51,448 nucleotides of DNA from Spirochaetota bacterium (GTDB lineage Bacteria; Spirochaetota; UBA4802; JAGODF01). Of this stretch, positions 1 through 7,936 are shown piece after piece (position 1 is the first letter of the stretch; the number at the start of each line of letters is the position of its first letter). The position numbers and the translations under genes are program-made. Location of the stretch: the NCBI GenBank assembly GCA_029573825.1, contig JAKQCH010000420.1:1-51448 (forward strand), in the 5' to 3' direction. Under the pieces are notes generated by a model. It worked only from the letters and a program-made list of their open reading frames with translations, was not told the DNA's origin and searched no databases.

Positions 1-69
1 CTTTCGTAATGCTCAAAAAGGGATTTATTCCTAATCAAGTTTAATATTAGTATTCAGGAGGTTTTTTTG

Positions 70-633
70 ATGAAAAGATTTAAGATGGTTACTCTTGCGA
101 CCACGGTTCTTGTTGTTGCTGCAATGGTGTTGCCTGTATTCGCATGGCAGCTTGGTGGTAAGGAAATGGTTAAAAGAGGAACGGGAGCCAGGAAAAAGGC
201 ATTTCTTACAGTTTACTATGCAAGCCTTTATGTGCCTGCTGAACTCCAGTCTGCAAATGCACAGCAGGTTATAGATGGGGACCAGCCGATGTCAATAGTA
301 ATGCAGATCGATTCACGGCTTGTATCACGGGATACGTTCGTATCGGCAGTAAGGGAAGGTTTCGCGAAAGCAGCAAGCGCCGGTTACAGGACTGCCAGTG
401 TGCAGCAGTATCTTGGTTATTTTAACAGCATTACAATCGTGAAAGGTGACGTGTTTTATCAGAACTATGTGCCGGGCAGGGGCGTGACTGTCGTCTATAA
501 GTCAAAGACGACAGGCCGGCAGACAACCCTGGGGACTGTTTCAGGACTTGATTTCAAGAAGGCATTCTGGGCAATGTTTCTCGGCTCAAACTGCATCAAT
601 TCAGGCCTTCGAAGCGGTATGCTGGGCCGATAA
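70..633 (+). CDS. Chalcone-isomerase-like exported protein
   Basis: This 187-residue protein has an N-terminal signal peptide (a basic MKRFK stretch, then a hydrophobic run ending near VFAWQ) and so is probably periplasmic. The rest resembles the bacterial chalcone-isomerase-like family: the segment KKAFLTVYYASLYVP near residues 40-55, the central SRDTFVSAVREGF helix, and the C-terminal GLDFKKAFWAMFLG segment. Bacterial members are not known to isomerise chalcones and may bind fatty acids or other hydrophobic ligands, so the function is open. ATG at 70 is preferred over the in-frame TTG at 67 because AGGAGG at 56-61 is well spaced for it. A hairpin terminator follows the stop, so the gene looks monocistronic. 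Confidence 0.75.
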   Translation: MKRFKMVTLATTVLVVAAMVLPVFAWQLGGKEMVKRGTGARKKAFLTVYYASLYVPAELQSANAQQVIDGDQPMSIVMQIDSRLVSRDTFVSAVREGFAKAASAGYRTASVQQYLGYFNSITIVKGDVFYQNYVPGRGVTVVYKSKTTGRQTTLGTVSGLDFKKAFWAMFLGSNCINSGLRSGMLGR

Positions 634-656
634 GTAAGTATTCCATCAGGTTTATT

Positions 657-686
657 AAAAGGGCATCCTTCGCGGGATGCCCTTTC
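657..686 (+). terminator. Rho-independent terminator
   Basis: GGGCATCC at 661-668 pairs with GGATGCCC at 675-682, flanked by AAA and TTT that extend the stem, then a short T-rich stretch. It ends the chalcone-isomerase-like gene. It also shows that an ATG at 677, inside the hairpin, is not the start of the next gene. Confidence 0.75.
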
Positions 687-793
687 TCAATATAATTTCG
701 TTGTATGGGGCAGGTGAGAATAGTATTGATTATTTTACCATATACGTATACAATGCTGCCATAAACAGTGTGAATGACGGGAGGGAGATAAAA

Positions 794-1402
794 ATGTGGA
801 CTGAAGGGGGAAGCTTTTACAGCTGGTGTATTGACCCGCTCCTTTCCGGGATTCGCGAGGCAATGCGAAGGATGATTGATCCCGGCTGTTCTGTTGTTGA
901 TATTGCCTGCGGAACAGGGGCGTTTGCGTTTTCTATTGCCGATATGTCGCCGAGGGTTGTTGGCGTGGAACTCCTGCCGCAGCTTGTTGCCTGTGCAGAC
1001 CGGGCAAACATGCATTACCGGCATCAGCATGTGCAGTTTCTTCACCGGGACGCATCTTCAATGCCGGAGATTGATGATGATGAATTTGATTACGCTACCA
1101 TCTCCATGGCGCTTCATCAGATGGATGAGGAAAGCAGGGGCGCGGTGCTTTCGGAGGCGAAGCGAATTTCCAGGCGTATCATACTGGCGGATTACGCGGT
1201 GCCTCTCCCGAAAGGTGTTGCAGGGATCAGCGCCCGGACGGTGGAGTTTCTTGCGGGGCCTGCGCACTTCCGTGGTTTCCGCTCTTTCATGCGCGGGGGA
1301 GGGCTGGGCTGCCTTATGGCCGATAACGGCCTTTACCCGGAGCGTGAGGGATCTGCGGGGGCGGGTATTTTCAGGATTGTGCGGTGCGCCCCCCACAGGT
1401 GA
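794..1402 (+). CDS. SAM-dependent class I methyltransferase
   Basis: This 202-residue protein shows the class I methyltransferase fold. Motif I is VDIACGTGAFAFSIA near residues 34-48. The acidic end of beta-2 is GVELLPQLVA, and there is a D-rich motif IDDDEFDYATISMALHQM with the usual post-motif-III MALHQ segment. It resembles UbiE/BioC-like small-molecule methyltransferases; the substrate cannot be read from sequence. The start at 794 is chosen because GGGAGGGAG lies just upstream (about 780-787). The in-frame ATG at 677 would lie inside the preceding terminator. It converges on the DUF4442 gene with about 46 bases between stops. Confidence 0.8.
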   Translation: MWTEGGSFYSWCIDPLLSGIREAMRRMIDPGCSVVDIACGTGAFAFSIADMSPRVVGVELLPQLVACADRANMHYRHQHVQFLHRDASSMPEIDDDEFDYATISMALHQMDEESRGAVLSEAKRISRRIILADYAVPLPKGVAGISARTVEFLAGPAHFRGFRSFMRGGGLGCLMADNGLYPEREGSAGAGIFRIVRCAPHR

Positions 1403-1448
1403 AGCACTTTTTTCCACGGCGCGGGGTGATATCGCCCCCCGAAAAAAA

Positions 1449-1925
1449 CTATCCTTTGACATTTCCTGTTTTTCTTTCCGAAACATACATGAAGATTACC
1501 GCCCTCACCACTTCGATATCATTTTTGTCCAAGACATGAACGGTGACCGGGTAGTCCTTTCCCGCCTTCCATTGCGCCGCATCAATGTCGCATGAACTCC
1601 GGAGATTGGTGCGTGCGATCTTCAGGTACTCAATGTTCATGGACTTCGCGATCCAGCGGAGATTCCCCGGAAGCGTGACTTCGATGCAGGTGCCCCCGGT
1701 GAGCTCGCACAGATTCGCCATAGCGATGGCATGGACAGTGCCGAGGTGATTGGTCACTGCGCGGCGCTTTTTCATGGATATCGCGCAGCGGCCCGGTTTC
1801 AGTTCCATGAAGCGGGGTTTGATGGTGCCGAAATAGGGTGCTTTGATACAGAGAATTTTTGAAAAAAGTGATTTCCCGAATGGTTTTGATTCGAGGCGGT
1901 TGAAAATTTTCAATGCGGTACTCAT
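1449..1925 (-). CDS. DUF4442 hotdog-fold thioesterase-like protein
   Basis: This 158-residue protein matches the DUF4442 branch of the hotdog-fold thioesterase superfamily (related to PaaI and YiiD C-terminal domains). Typical features are the FNRLESKPFGKSLFSK start, the APYFGTIKPRFMELKPGRC strand region, and the helix-forming NHLGTVHAIAMANLCELTGG segment. Family members are usually inferred to act on acyl-CoA or acyl-ACP thioesters, but substrates are unproven. Two copies of a TTG-N7-CAA 13-mer lie just upstream and recur before the neighbouring MarR gene. This gene is therefore probably the target of that regulator, responding to an acyl or aromatic ligand. Confidence 0.75.
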   Translation of the reverse strand: MSTALKIFNRLESKPFGKSLFSKILCIKAPYFGTIKPRFMELKPGRCAISMKKRRAVTNHLGTVHAIAMANLCELTGGTCIEVTLPGNLRWIAKSMNIEYLKIARTNLRSSCDIDAAQWKAGKDYPVTVHVLDKNDIEVVRAVIFMYVSERKTGNVKG

Positions 1926-1946
1926 GATGTCCTCCCTGGTATAATA

Positions 1947-1975
1947 TTGTATAAGTCAAAATTTGTATAAGGCAA
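1947..1975 (-). promoter_or_regulatory. Tandem candidate MarR operators
   Basis: Two near-identical 13-mers, TTGTATAAGTCAA at 1947-1959 and TTGTATAAGGCAA at 1963-1975, sit 16 bp apart upstream of the DUF4442 start. Each has TTG/CAA ends in inverted orientation, as in many MarR-family half-site layouts. A third related copy precedes the MarR gene. Confidence 0.5.
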
Positions 1976-1994
1976 GTAATGTGTAAAAGAAATA

Positions 1995-2414
1995 CTACTG
2001 GAACTTAATGGTGAAGCTTTCAAGTACTCTTTTAAAGGCATCGATTTCCTCTTTCGAAAAATCTTTTTTGATGAGATCGTTGGTGCTTTGAACAATATTT
2101 TTTGCGCTGTTAATCGTTTCAGTCCCCTTTTCTGTTATTGACAGGAGATACTGGCGGCGATCGTCGGGATTCATGAGACGTTTAACAAGTCCCTTTGATT
2201 CAAGGCGGTCCACGAGCCGTGTTATGGTGGAGTTGTCGATATAAAGGGCTGTGCCCAGTTCACTCATTGAGATTGCGTCACGGCTTTTCAGCAGAAAGAG
2301 AATACCCATCTGCCCCGGGGTGATGGAAATATTTTTTTCCCGGAATTTACCCTTGAGATACTTTTTTAGGGAAAATTCAGCACGTGAAAGAAGAAATAAA
2401 AGGCGGTTGTCCAT
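1995..2414 (-). CDS. MarR-family transcriptional regulator
   Basis: This 139-residue winged-helix regulator has the family signature: recognition region MSELGTALYIDNSTITRLVDRLESKGLVKR, then the wing motif NPDDRRQYLLSITEKG, then a C-terminal dimerisation helix. The start at 2414 (MDNRLLFLL) is preferred over the in-frame upstream ATG at 2474 because it has a GGAG-like site and matches the family's N terminus. It lies immediately upstream of the DUF4442 gene on the same strand. Shared operator-like 13-mers suggest autoregulation and control of that gene. Confidence 0.88.
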   Translation of the reverse strand: MDNRLLFLLSRAEFSLKKYLKGKFREKNISITPGQMGILFLLKSRDAISMSELGTALYIDNSTITRLVDRLESKGLVKRLMNPDDRRQYLLSITEKGTETINSAKNIVQSTNDLIKKDFSKEEIDAFKRVLESFTIKFQ

Positions 2415-2433
2415 GTGCGCTCCATTATTAATA

Positions 2434-2446
2434 TTGTATATGACAA
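2434..2446 (-). promoter_or_regulatory. Candidate MarR autoregulatory operator
   Basis: TTGTATATGACAA matches the two 13-mers before the DUF4442 gene at 11 of 13 positions and lies about 20 bp upstream of the MarR start codon. The repetition before both neighbouring genes is what supports the call. Confidence 0.45.
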
Positions 2447-2548
2447 ATATTGCACATGCGTAGTAATGATACAAGAAAAATTTAATATTTGTGCCGAAAT
2501 ATTTCCGGATATTTTTCTGTTACTGTAATGGTGTTTCGATGATGTGAA

Positions 2549-2586
2549 AATCACTCCCCTTTTTGTACATGATAAGGGGAGTGATT
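2549..2586 (-). terminator. Rho-independent terminator of the double-cubane reductase gene
   Basis: AATCACTCCCCTT at 2549-2561 pairs perfectly with AAGGGGAGTGATT at 2574-2586 around a 12-base loop. On the minus strand the stem is followed by a short T-run (complement of 2547-2550). It lies 16 bases downstream of the stop of the reductase gene. Confidence 0.75.
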
Positions 2587-2601
2587 GTTAAATGAGGTCT
2601 T

Positions 2602-3774
2602 TTATCGTTCAATACTTTCGAAAAGGGCCTGTACCCTTGTTTTAATCTGTTCAATATCTCCATCGGAATAGTCAGTCACGATTTTAAGAAATGGCAGGTT
2701 GTGCCTGTTTTTGACATGTTCCCCGACTTTATAAGATTCCACATTGTAGGTGTGACATGCGTGGAGCACGAAATCGATTACCACATCTGGTCGGTATTTT
2801 TCGATTATGGCATCTGTATTGGTAAGCCTTCTTTCGTTTGGCGTCATGCATGAACATGGAATCCGGAGGTATCTTTCTGCGATAGCCCCAATGGGGTCTC
2901 CGGTATTTTCATCGATGGGGTCCATAAATGTTTTCATGCCGCTGCAGGCGTCAAGGGCCACCACAACGCCTCCCAGGTCTTCTATGATTCTGTAAATTTT
3001 TAGCGCATCCCCCCCCACAGGACAGCCAGTGACCATTACGCGGGGAGAATTGATATTCCCGTAATGGAATCCGGTTTCAACACGGGTCTCGAGTTTTTCG
3101 ATTATGTCTTCAAGTAGATGCAGTATCTCATCTCCTGATGACGGCATCGTAATAGAAATTATATCATTGATCTCATTCCAGTTTATAACAGGAGGATGGA
3201 CCGCGCCGTACTCGAAAATTTTCATCATGAGTGAATTCTTTCTGTTTGATTCCTGAATGCAATTTTCAATTTTTTCATCGGTGGTGGTCTTGCCTGTATG
3301 GGTTTCCATGAAAGATTTTAGTTTCAGTATCATGACCTTCCATTCATCACGTGCTTCCTTTTCATTCGGAACCTGGGGCAGGTCCATAATGTATAACGGT
3401 TTTATATGAGACATCATCTCAAACATCTTTTTTTTCCCGTCGCAGGTGGTTTCCGCGATAACAACATCGGATAGCCCGTAAAATGGACAGGTGCCGCTTA
3501 TGACAAATCCATAGCTGGATTTGATCAGCGGGCACAGGTTGGCGGGCAGATGCTCTTCTGCGGCCTCAATGGGAATATCCGAAAAGGAGCAGAGTCCTGC
3601 CGGGACAATATCCATGGCAAAGATGAGTTCCATTGGGGCGTATGCGCAGTACAGGCCCGCGACTGACGCTCCCTGCTCGCGACGGGACTGGATATAACCA
3701 AGGACGCGTTTCGCGGCCGGCCCACTGGCATACTCGTCATTGAAAAGGGGTTCGGGGGTAACTTTTTTATTCAT
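2602..3774 (-). CDS. Double-cubane-cluster anaerobic reductase (2-hydroxyacyl-CoA dehydratase D family)
   Basis: This 390-residue protein is of the HgdB/BcrC type, closest in pattern to the YjiM-like double-cubane-cluster reductases. Characteristic cysteine sites are GLYCAYAPMELIFAMDIVP near the N terminus, ANLCPLIKSSYGF, SGTCPFYG, AETTCDGKKKMFE, TGCPVGGDALK, LRIPCSCMTPNERR and DFVLHACHTYNVE. Family proteins carry a [Fe8S9] double cubane and use ATP-driven electrons from an HgdC/YjiL-type activator for low-potential reductions. No activator gene occurs in this window, so it must be encoded elsewhere. The protein is cytoplasmic and oxygen-sensitive. ATG at 3774 has an AGGA site upstream. The natural substrate is unknown. 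Confidence 0.85.
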   Translation of the reverse strand: MNKKVTPEPLFNDEYASGPAAKRVLGYIQSRREQGASVAGLYCAYAPMELIFAMDIVPAGLCSFSDIPIEAAEEHLPANLCPLIKSSYGFVISGTCPFYGLSDVVIAETTCDGKKKMFEMMSHIKPLYIMDLPQVPNEKEARDEWKVMILKLKSFMETHTGKTTTDEKIENCIQESNRKNSLMMKIFEYGAVHPPVINWNEINDIISITMPSSGDEILHLLEDIIEKLETRVETGFHYGNINSPRVMVTGCPVGGDALKIYRIIEDLGGVVVALDACSGMKTFMDPIDENTGDPIGAIAERYLRIPCSCMTPNERRLTNTDAIIEKYRPDVVIDFVLHACHTYNVESYKVGEHVKNRHNLPFLKIVTDYSDGDIEQIKTRVQALFESIER

Positions 3775-4021
3775 ACTATTATCCTGTTATAAGAAATGTA
3801 ATACCGGTGATGATATAAGCAGAACACATTTTATAGCTTGCTTATGGTATATGGACATTGTGAATACGCTGTCGATTCAGTCAATAATTAAAAAAGTAGA
3901 TATATAAATTTAAAAAATAAATACAATAATGTTTGACAAACTGCCGAGTTCCGTTTCTCTGGTGACCATATATCATTATAATTATTGTGCTGGACTGAAA
4001 AACAGCATGGAGGTAAGGAAT

Positions 4022-4687
4022 ATGGCGGATGGAATGGACGGGGATTATTTTTATGAAAAAGTCACAGAGATAAGTGAAAACTATTTTAAATCAGAGGACA
4101 CGAAAACAGTCTGGGAATTAGCAGAAACATGCATGGATGTTGAAGGAATGCCTTTACACCATCCAATACATCACTACATCGTTCCGGCAGTTTTATTGGC
4201 AGCCTGTTACAAGAAGCAGGGTAATCTCTTTGAAAATTTCCGGGATGACTTACAAACGGTATTGTCCCGTGCAAAGAATGTACTTCCCGGTTTTTGCGGA
4301 TGGTATGGAGCATGCGGAAGTTGTGTGGGAGTGGGTGTTTTCATGAGTGTGTTTACAAAAACAGACCCCCATTCAAAAGAGTCCTGGTCCTGGACAAACC
4401 GTGCTACGGCAGACGCATTGATGAGTATTTCGGAATTTGAAGGGCCGCAGTGCTGTAAGCGAAATACATATATTGCGCTGGAGAGCGCAAAAAAAATAAT
4501 TGCTCAGTATTTAAACATTGAACTGGAAAAACCGGAAAAGGTTTGCTGCAAATACAACAGGGGCAATAAAAACTGCAAGGGAAAGAAGTGTTCATTTTTT
4601 CAGCCGAAGAGCGTAGCAGCAAGTGTGCAAAAAGGGGAATCCGGGCACGTGGCGCATAGCGAAATGCTGAATGAGGTAATCTCGTAA
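4022..4687 (+). CDS. Cysteine-rich DUF5714 protein
   Basis: This 221-residue protein resembles DUF5714. It has an N-terminal MPLHHPIHHYIVPAVLL motif, a central GFCGWYGACGSCVGVGVF motif, and the FEGPQCCKRNTYIALESA motif. The C-terminal cluster VCCKYNRGNKNCKGKKCSFF adds more cysteines. The conserved His and Cys residues suggest metal or Fe-S binding. In other genomes the domain can be attached to radical-SAM or methyltransferase proteins, but its biochemical role is not established. GGAGG at 4009-4013 selects ATG 4022 rather than the earlier in-frame starts at 3929 or 4007. It diverges from the double-cubane reductase gene, and tRNA-Gln starts 9 bases after its stop. Confidence 0.7.
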   Translation: MADGMDGDYFYEKVTEISENYFKSEDTKTVWELAETCMDVEGMPLHHPIHHYIVPAVLLAACYKKQGNLFENFRDDLQTVLSRAKNVLPGFCGWYGACGSCVGVGVFMSVFTKTDPHSKESWSWTNRATADALMSISEFEGPQCCKRNTYIALESAKKIIAQYLNIELEKPEKVCCKYNRGNKNCKGKKCSFFQPKSVAASVQKGESGHVAHSEMLNEVIS

Positions 4688-4696
4688 ATTCGTTAT

Positions 4697-4767
4697 TGGG
4701 GGATCGTCCAATGGCAGGACAGCGGGTTCTGGCCCCGCAAATCAAGGTTCGAACCCTTGTCCCTCAG
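4697..4767 (+). tRNA. tRNA-Gln (anticodon CUG)
   Basis: The cloverleaf folds cleanly. The acceptor is 4697-4703 with 4760-4766, including a U1-A72 pair typical of bacterial tRNA-Gln. The D stem is GTCC/GGAC at 4706-4709 and 4717-4720. The anticodon stem GCGGG/CCCGC encloses loop TTCTGGC with CTG at 4729-4731. The T arm is CAAGG-TTCGAAC-CCTTG. Discriminator base is G73, also typical of Gln. CCA is not encoded. It starts 9 bases after the DUF5714 stop, so co-transcription is possible. Confidence 0.93.
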
Positions 4768-4834
4768 CATAGGTTTTTTTGAAGGTTTAAGGGATGTAAG
4801 CCTCCCCGTGATGATGGTGCTCGGAAAAACGTTT

Positions 4835-5506
4835 TTAACGGTCCTGTGAAGGCTCGAAGGTCGATGAGACAGCAGCATTGACGGTGTAATCAGGGCTGAC
4901 ATCAATCACATATCTGTCCGGATTCCCAACCGCCATTCCGTAATACACGGTGTAGAATATTATTTTCACACCATCACGGGTTTTTATAATTTCCGGGGGT
5001 GATATCTTTTTGCCTTTCATGGCGGAGAGATGTTTTGCTGCATGTTCCTCTACAAGCATGTCCCTTCCGATTGTGCAGAGTGCGATATCGGCAATCTTCT
5101 TCGGCGTGTACTTCTTGAAATCGAAAATCAAATTTATCGATTTGAATATTTTTCCAAGCTCCAGAAGTTTTTCCCGGCGGGAATTGCCGACCACAGTACC
5201 GTTGTTCCGTACCACTGCGTATGTATGATGCGGGTTGAAATCTGTCCGGGACACGTCATCGCGTCTGATGATGCTGAAAAAAACCCATCCCTGTATGTCG
5301 CGGTTTACACAGCTGATGTTGTATTTTGATTCAGAAAAGCGTGATTCAAGGAGCATTTTCCCTGCATTAACCCGGTTCCAGGCAATGCCTGTTGGGGTGT
5401 CATCGTTTGTCGATACCTTGCAGCATGTGAATAAAATAATGGCGAGAGCGGCAATAATCTCTTTGGCTGACAGTATGGAGCATTGTTTGCAAAGTTGATC
5501 GGTCAT
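4835..5506 (-). CDS. Predicted lipoprotein of unknown function
   Basis: No family was recognised for this 223-residue protein. The N terminus has about 16 residues, then a hydrophobic segment IIAALAIILFTCC ending in a lipobox-like LFTC, so a lipid-anchored envelope protein is likely. The body is mixed alpha/beta with motifs such as GWVFFSIIRRDD, KYTPKKIADIALCTIGRDML and KIIFYTVYYGMAVGNPDRYVIDVSPDY, without recognisable catalytic residues. GGGAGG lies at good distance from ATG 5506. It points toward the tRNA and is transcribed divergently from the FecR-domain lipoprotein. Confidence 0.6.
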   Translation of the reverse strand: MTDQLCKQCSILSAKEIIAALAIILFTCCKVSTNDDTPTGIAWNRVNAGKMLLESRFSESKYNISCVNRDIQGWVFFSIIRRDDVSRTDFNPHHTYAVVRNNGTVVGNSRREKLLELGKIFKSINLIFDFKKYTPKKIADIALCTIGRDMLVEEHAAKHLSAMKGKKISPPEIIKTRDGVKIIFYTVYYGMAVGNPDRYVIDVSPDYTVNAAVSSTFEPSQDR

Positions 5507-5734
5507 TCCGCAACCTCCCGTTGTAATTTTATTATCCTCCTCTTCATGGGCACCGCATCGAGGATTATCGACCTTACGTTGTAATCATAAAACCAGTGTG
5601 TATAAAATACAAAAACATTTTATTAATATTATTGACTTATAAATGCACTTGTTGTAGTTTCATTATATGATGAGTAGGGCTTGCGGATTCGAAATAGGAA
5701 TTGTTGCGTCTATAAAATTAGAGAATATGTACAA

Positions 5735-6670
5735 ATGAAAACAAAAAATTATAAATATCATATAATTATATTGGTTCTAATAATTGCAACTTGTTCATGT
5801 GTACAGTGTAAACCGGACCCCATTGAAAGCGGTAAATTAACTTTTTTACTGGGATCGGTTCATATTAATGGTGTTGCTGCAAAAGTGGGGAAACGAATAA
5901 TGTTGGGAGATACCGTTATAACCGGAGAACAGTCTTCCGCTGTTATCCAGTTTGGCAATATTTCCCTGCTCTCATTAAAGAACAATACCAGGGTAACAAT
6001 CAATAAGATTTTTTTTCAAAAGAGAACGATACACATCCTTCAGGAGACAGGCAAAACCTTTAACAAAATAAGAAAGAATACTGACTACATGATAGTGACA
6101 CCGACTCTCGTTGCCGCGGTACGGGGAACGTCGTTTGCCCTGTCCATTGATAAAAAAACAGGGAATACCAGAATCGGGGTTATGAACGGGACAGTGGTTG
6201 TGAACAGGGCAAAGGGTGCAGAAAATGCCCGCATCAATATTCCCGCAGATATGGAAATTGCTGAGGGCTTTGGTGTCGATATTGCAATAGATTCTCCGGT
6301 CGTTCCACGGCCTCTTCTGCGTGAGGAAAAAAAGGAACTCTCCGGTATCGAATCAATGGAATTTATTGTTGATTCTTCGACCGGAATGAAGGTTGATGAT
6401 GCCGCCACTCCCGGTTCACAGACGACGCAGCTTCAAGAGGGTGTTTCTGATACCGGCGCGGTATCAGAAAAAAAAGAGAAAACCTATGATGAAATTCTTG
6501 AAGAAATAAAGATCAGAAACAAGGGGAAACTGGATATTATTAGACTGAAAAACGGCAGGCAGATCGCGGGGATGATAGTTGAGCGTGGACTGATGTTTAA
6601 AATCCAGACTCCGCGCGGTATGCTCTCTGTCACAAGAGATGAAATAGAGTCACAGACAATTTCCTATTGA
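5735..6670 (+). CDS. FecR-domain lipoprotein
   Basis: This 311-residue protein begins MKTKNYKYH, followed by a hydrophobic helix and the lipobox-like IIATCSC, so it is probably lipidated. Residues about 35-160 form a FecR domain: LTFLLGSVHINGVAAKVGKR, LGDTVITGEQSSAVIQFGN, and the conserved TPTLVAAVRGTSFALS. The C-terminal stretch LKNGRQIAGMIVERGLMFKI looks like a small beta-barrel repeat that also occurs in the next gene. No FecI sigma factor is adjacent, so classical iron-dicitrate signalling is unlikely. An envelope structural or sensing role is more plausible. ATG 5735 is chosen for its lipoprotein signal; its ribosome site is weak. Confidence 0.75.
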   Translation: MKTKNYKYHIIILVLIIATCSCVQCKPDPIESGKLTFLLGSVHINGVAAKVGKRIMLGDTVITGEQSSAVIQFGNISLLSLKNNTRVTINKIFFQKRTIHILQETGKTFNKIRKNTDYMIVTPTLVAAVRGTSFALSIDKKTGNTRIGVMNGTVVVNRAKGAENARINIPADMEIAEGFGVDIAIDSPVVPRPLLREEKKELSGIESMEFIVDSSTGMKVDDAATPGSQTTQLQEGVSDTGAVSEKKEKTYDEILEEIKIRNKGKLDIIRLKNGRQIAGMIVERGLMFKIQTPRGMLSVTRDEIESQTISY

Positions 6671-6681
6671 GGGTGGGATCT

Positions 6682-7371
6682 ATGAGAACAGTTACAACGC
6701 ATTTAATAGTTCTTATGCTGTCTGCAGTGATGGTGCTGCAATGCGCAAGTTCAACGGTTATCCGGCAGGGTGACGACGACAAAACAAGCGCTATCAATTA
6801 TGCGGGGAAAACCGGTACTCCCGTGGCATTGATGTCATTTTTGGAAAAAGTTGAATTTAAAGAGGTTGTTGTTAATACGACAAACAGGAACCTTTATATT
6901 GTTGATAAAAGGACAAACCGGAAGGATTCGCTGAACCCTATAAATGTGAAATACATTTTTGTTATGAATCCGGGCTACATTAATAAAATTAATTATCAAG
7001 CTGCCGGTGGGGCATACCCGCTTGAATTTTTTATTAAAAATGTCAACGGAGCAGCAATGGTCACCGGATCAAAAATTAATGCTGAAGTGCTTTTGACGGA
7101 TAATACGCGGATATTGGGTAAAATTGCCAGAATCAATTTCGCGAACGGCGATATAACGATCCAGTCGAAGCTGCGGGATTTCAACCTCACAAAAAAAGTT
7201 ATTCGTGAAGTAAAAATGTCCATGAATGAAGTCAAACTTATCCTGATTGACGGAACCGAGAGGAAAGGTGGCATCATCAGGGACGACGGGAATGAAATTG
7301 TGATACGTACGATTCTGGGAGATGAGACATACCAGCGGAGGAAAATCCACAAAATCGTTTATCACGAGTGA
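6682..7371 (+). CDS. Lipoprotein with small beta-barrel repeats
   Basis: This 229-residue protein begins with a signal peptide and lipobox LQCASS. The C-terminal half has two successive repeats of the pattern V-L-x-D-x-T-x-x-x-G-x-I (INAEVLLTDNTRILGKI and VKLILIDGTERKGGII), similar to the tail of the upstream FecR lipoprotein. The start is ATG 6682, preceded by GAGGGTGGG at 6670-6678. A TTG at 6667 overlapping the upstream stop is less likely. The 11-base gap to the FecR gene indicates an operon and probably a joint envelope function, which is not known. Confidence 0.65.
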   Translation: MRTVTTHLIVLMLSAVMVLQCASSTVIRQGDDDKTSAINYAGKTGTPVALMSFLEKVEFKEVVVNTTNRNLYIVDKRTNRKDSLNPINVKYIFVMNPGYINKINYQAAGGAYPLEFFIKNVNGAAMVTGSKINAEVLLTDNTRILGKIARINFANGDITIQSKLRDFNLTKKVIREVKMSMNEVKLILIDGTERKGGIIRDDGNEIVIRTILGDETYQRRKIHKIVYHE

Positions 7372-7508
7372 CGTATCGAACAAAAATGATTCTGCATATC
7401 AGTCAATCCAGCCGCTGATGTAAAAAAACAAAAGCATATATCCCGGAAGTGTTTTGTCCGATGATGCCGGGGCCGGTCGCGGTATCCACCAATAAAAAAA
7501 GTCACTAT

Positions 7509-7550
7509 TTGATCCAGGTCAATGACAGAGGTGTCATGTTTTTGTATTAT
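7509..7550 (+). promoter_or_regulatory. FNR/CRP-type box and promoter of the cupin-flavodiiron operon
   Basis: TTGAT-CCAG-GTCAA at 7509-7522 matches the FNR consensus TTGAT-N4-ATCAA at 9 of 10 specified bases. A -10-like TATTAT lies at 7545-7550, predicting a start near 7557. The box centre at 7515.5 is then about -41.5, the canonical class II activator position. The site is inferred; the regulator is not in the window. Confidence 0.5.
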
Positions 7551-7582
7551 TATAGTAAGATTATGACTATGAGAGGTTGAAT

Positions 7583-7936
7583 ATGGGGAAAAATCCAAGT
7601 GCATCAATGCCGGAAGGGATATTCCGTCCTGACGGCATTATCGAATATCAGGAGGGCGCGGTGGTGAGCCGGACCCTTGTTAATACAGTTTCAGGGACTG
7701 TGACGGTGTTTGCTTTCGACGCGGACCAGGGACTCAGTGAGCACACTGCGCCATTTGATGCCCTGGTGCATGTTCTTGAAGGGGCCGCGGATGTGCGTAT
7801 AGGCGGCGTGTCTCATGTGCTGGAAGCGGGGGAGTGCATCATGATGCCCGCAGGTGTGCCCCATGCCCTGAAGGCAGTGGAACGATTTAAAATGCAGCTT
7901 ACTATGATTAAAGAAAAGGAGGGACACAATGCATAG
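7583..7936 (+). CDS. Small cupin-domain protein
   Basis: This 117-residue single-domain cupin has motif 1 around APFDALVHVLEGAADVRIGG and motif 2 around LEAGECIMMPAGVPHALKAVERFK. In motif 1 the usual H-x-H pair is replaced (HTAPFDALVHVLEG), while the motif 2 His is present in GVPHAL. Metal binding may therefore be partial. Similar small cupins sit beside rubrerythrin- or flavodiiron-type genes in other anaerobes, but the role is unknown. ATG 7583 has AGAGG at 7572-7576; a TTG at 7577 is less likely. The gene overlaps the flavodiiron gene by 8 bases, so the two are probably translationally coupled. Confidence 0.8.
   Translation: MGKNPSASMPEGIFRPDGIIEYQEGAVVSRTLVNTVSGTVTVFAFDADQGLSEHTAPFDALVHVLEGAADVRIGGVSHVLEAGECIMMPAGVPHALKAVERFKMQLTMIKEKEGHNA

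Noticed and set aside
677-793. An in-frame ATG at 677 for the methyltransferase
   Set aside because: It lies inside the preceding terminator hairpin and has no ribosome site; ATG 794 has GGGAGGGAG.
876-1595. Long plus-strand frame overlapping the methyltransferase and DUF4442 genes
   Set aside because: It covers two real genes in another frame, has no recognisable domain and is Arg/Ser/Cys-rich, as shadow frames are.
4697-4767. tRNA-Gln as an integration (att) site
   Set aside because: No integrase gene or direct repeat of the tRNA 3' end was noticed nearby.
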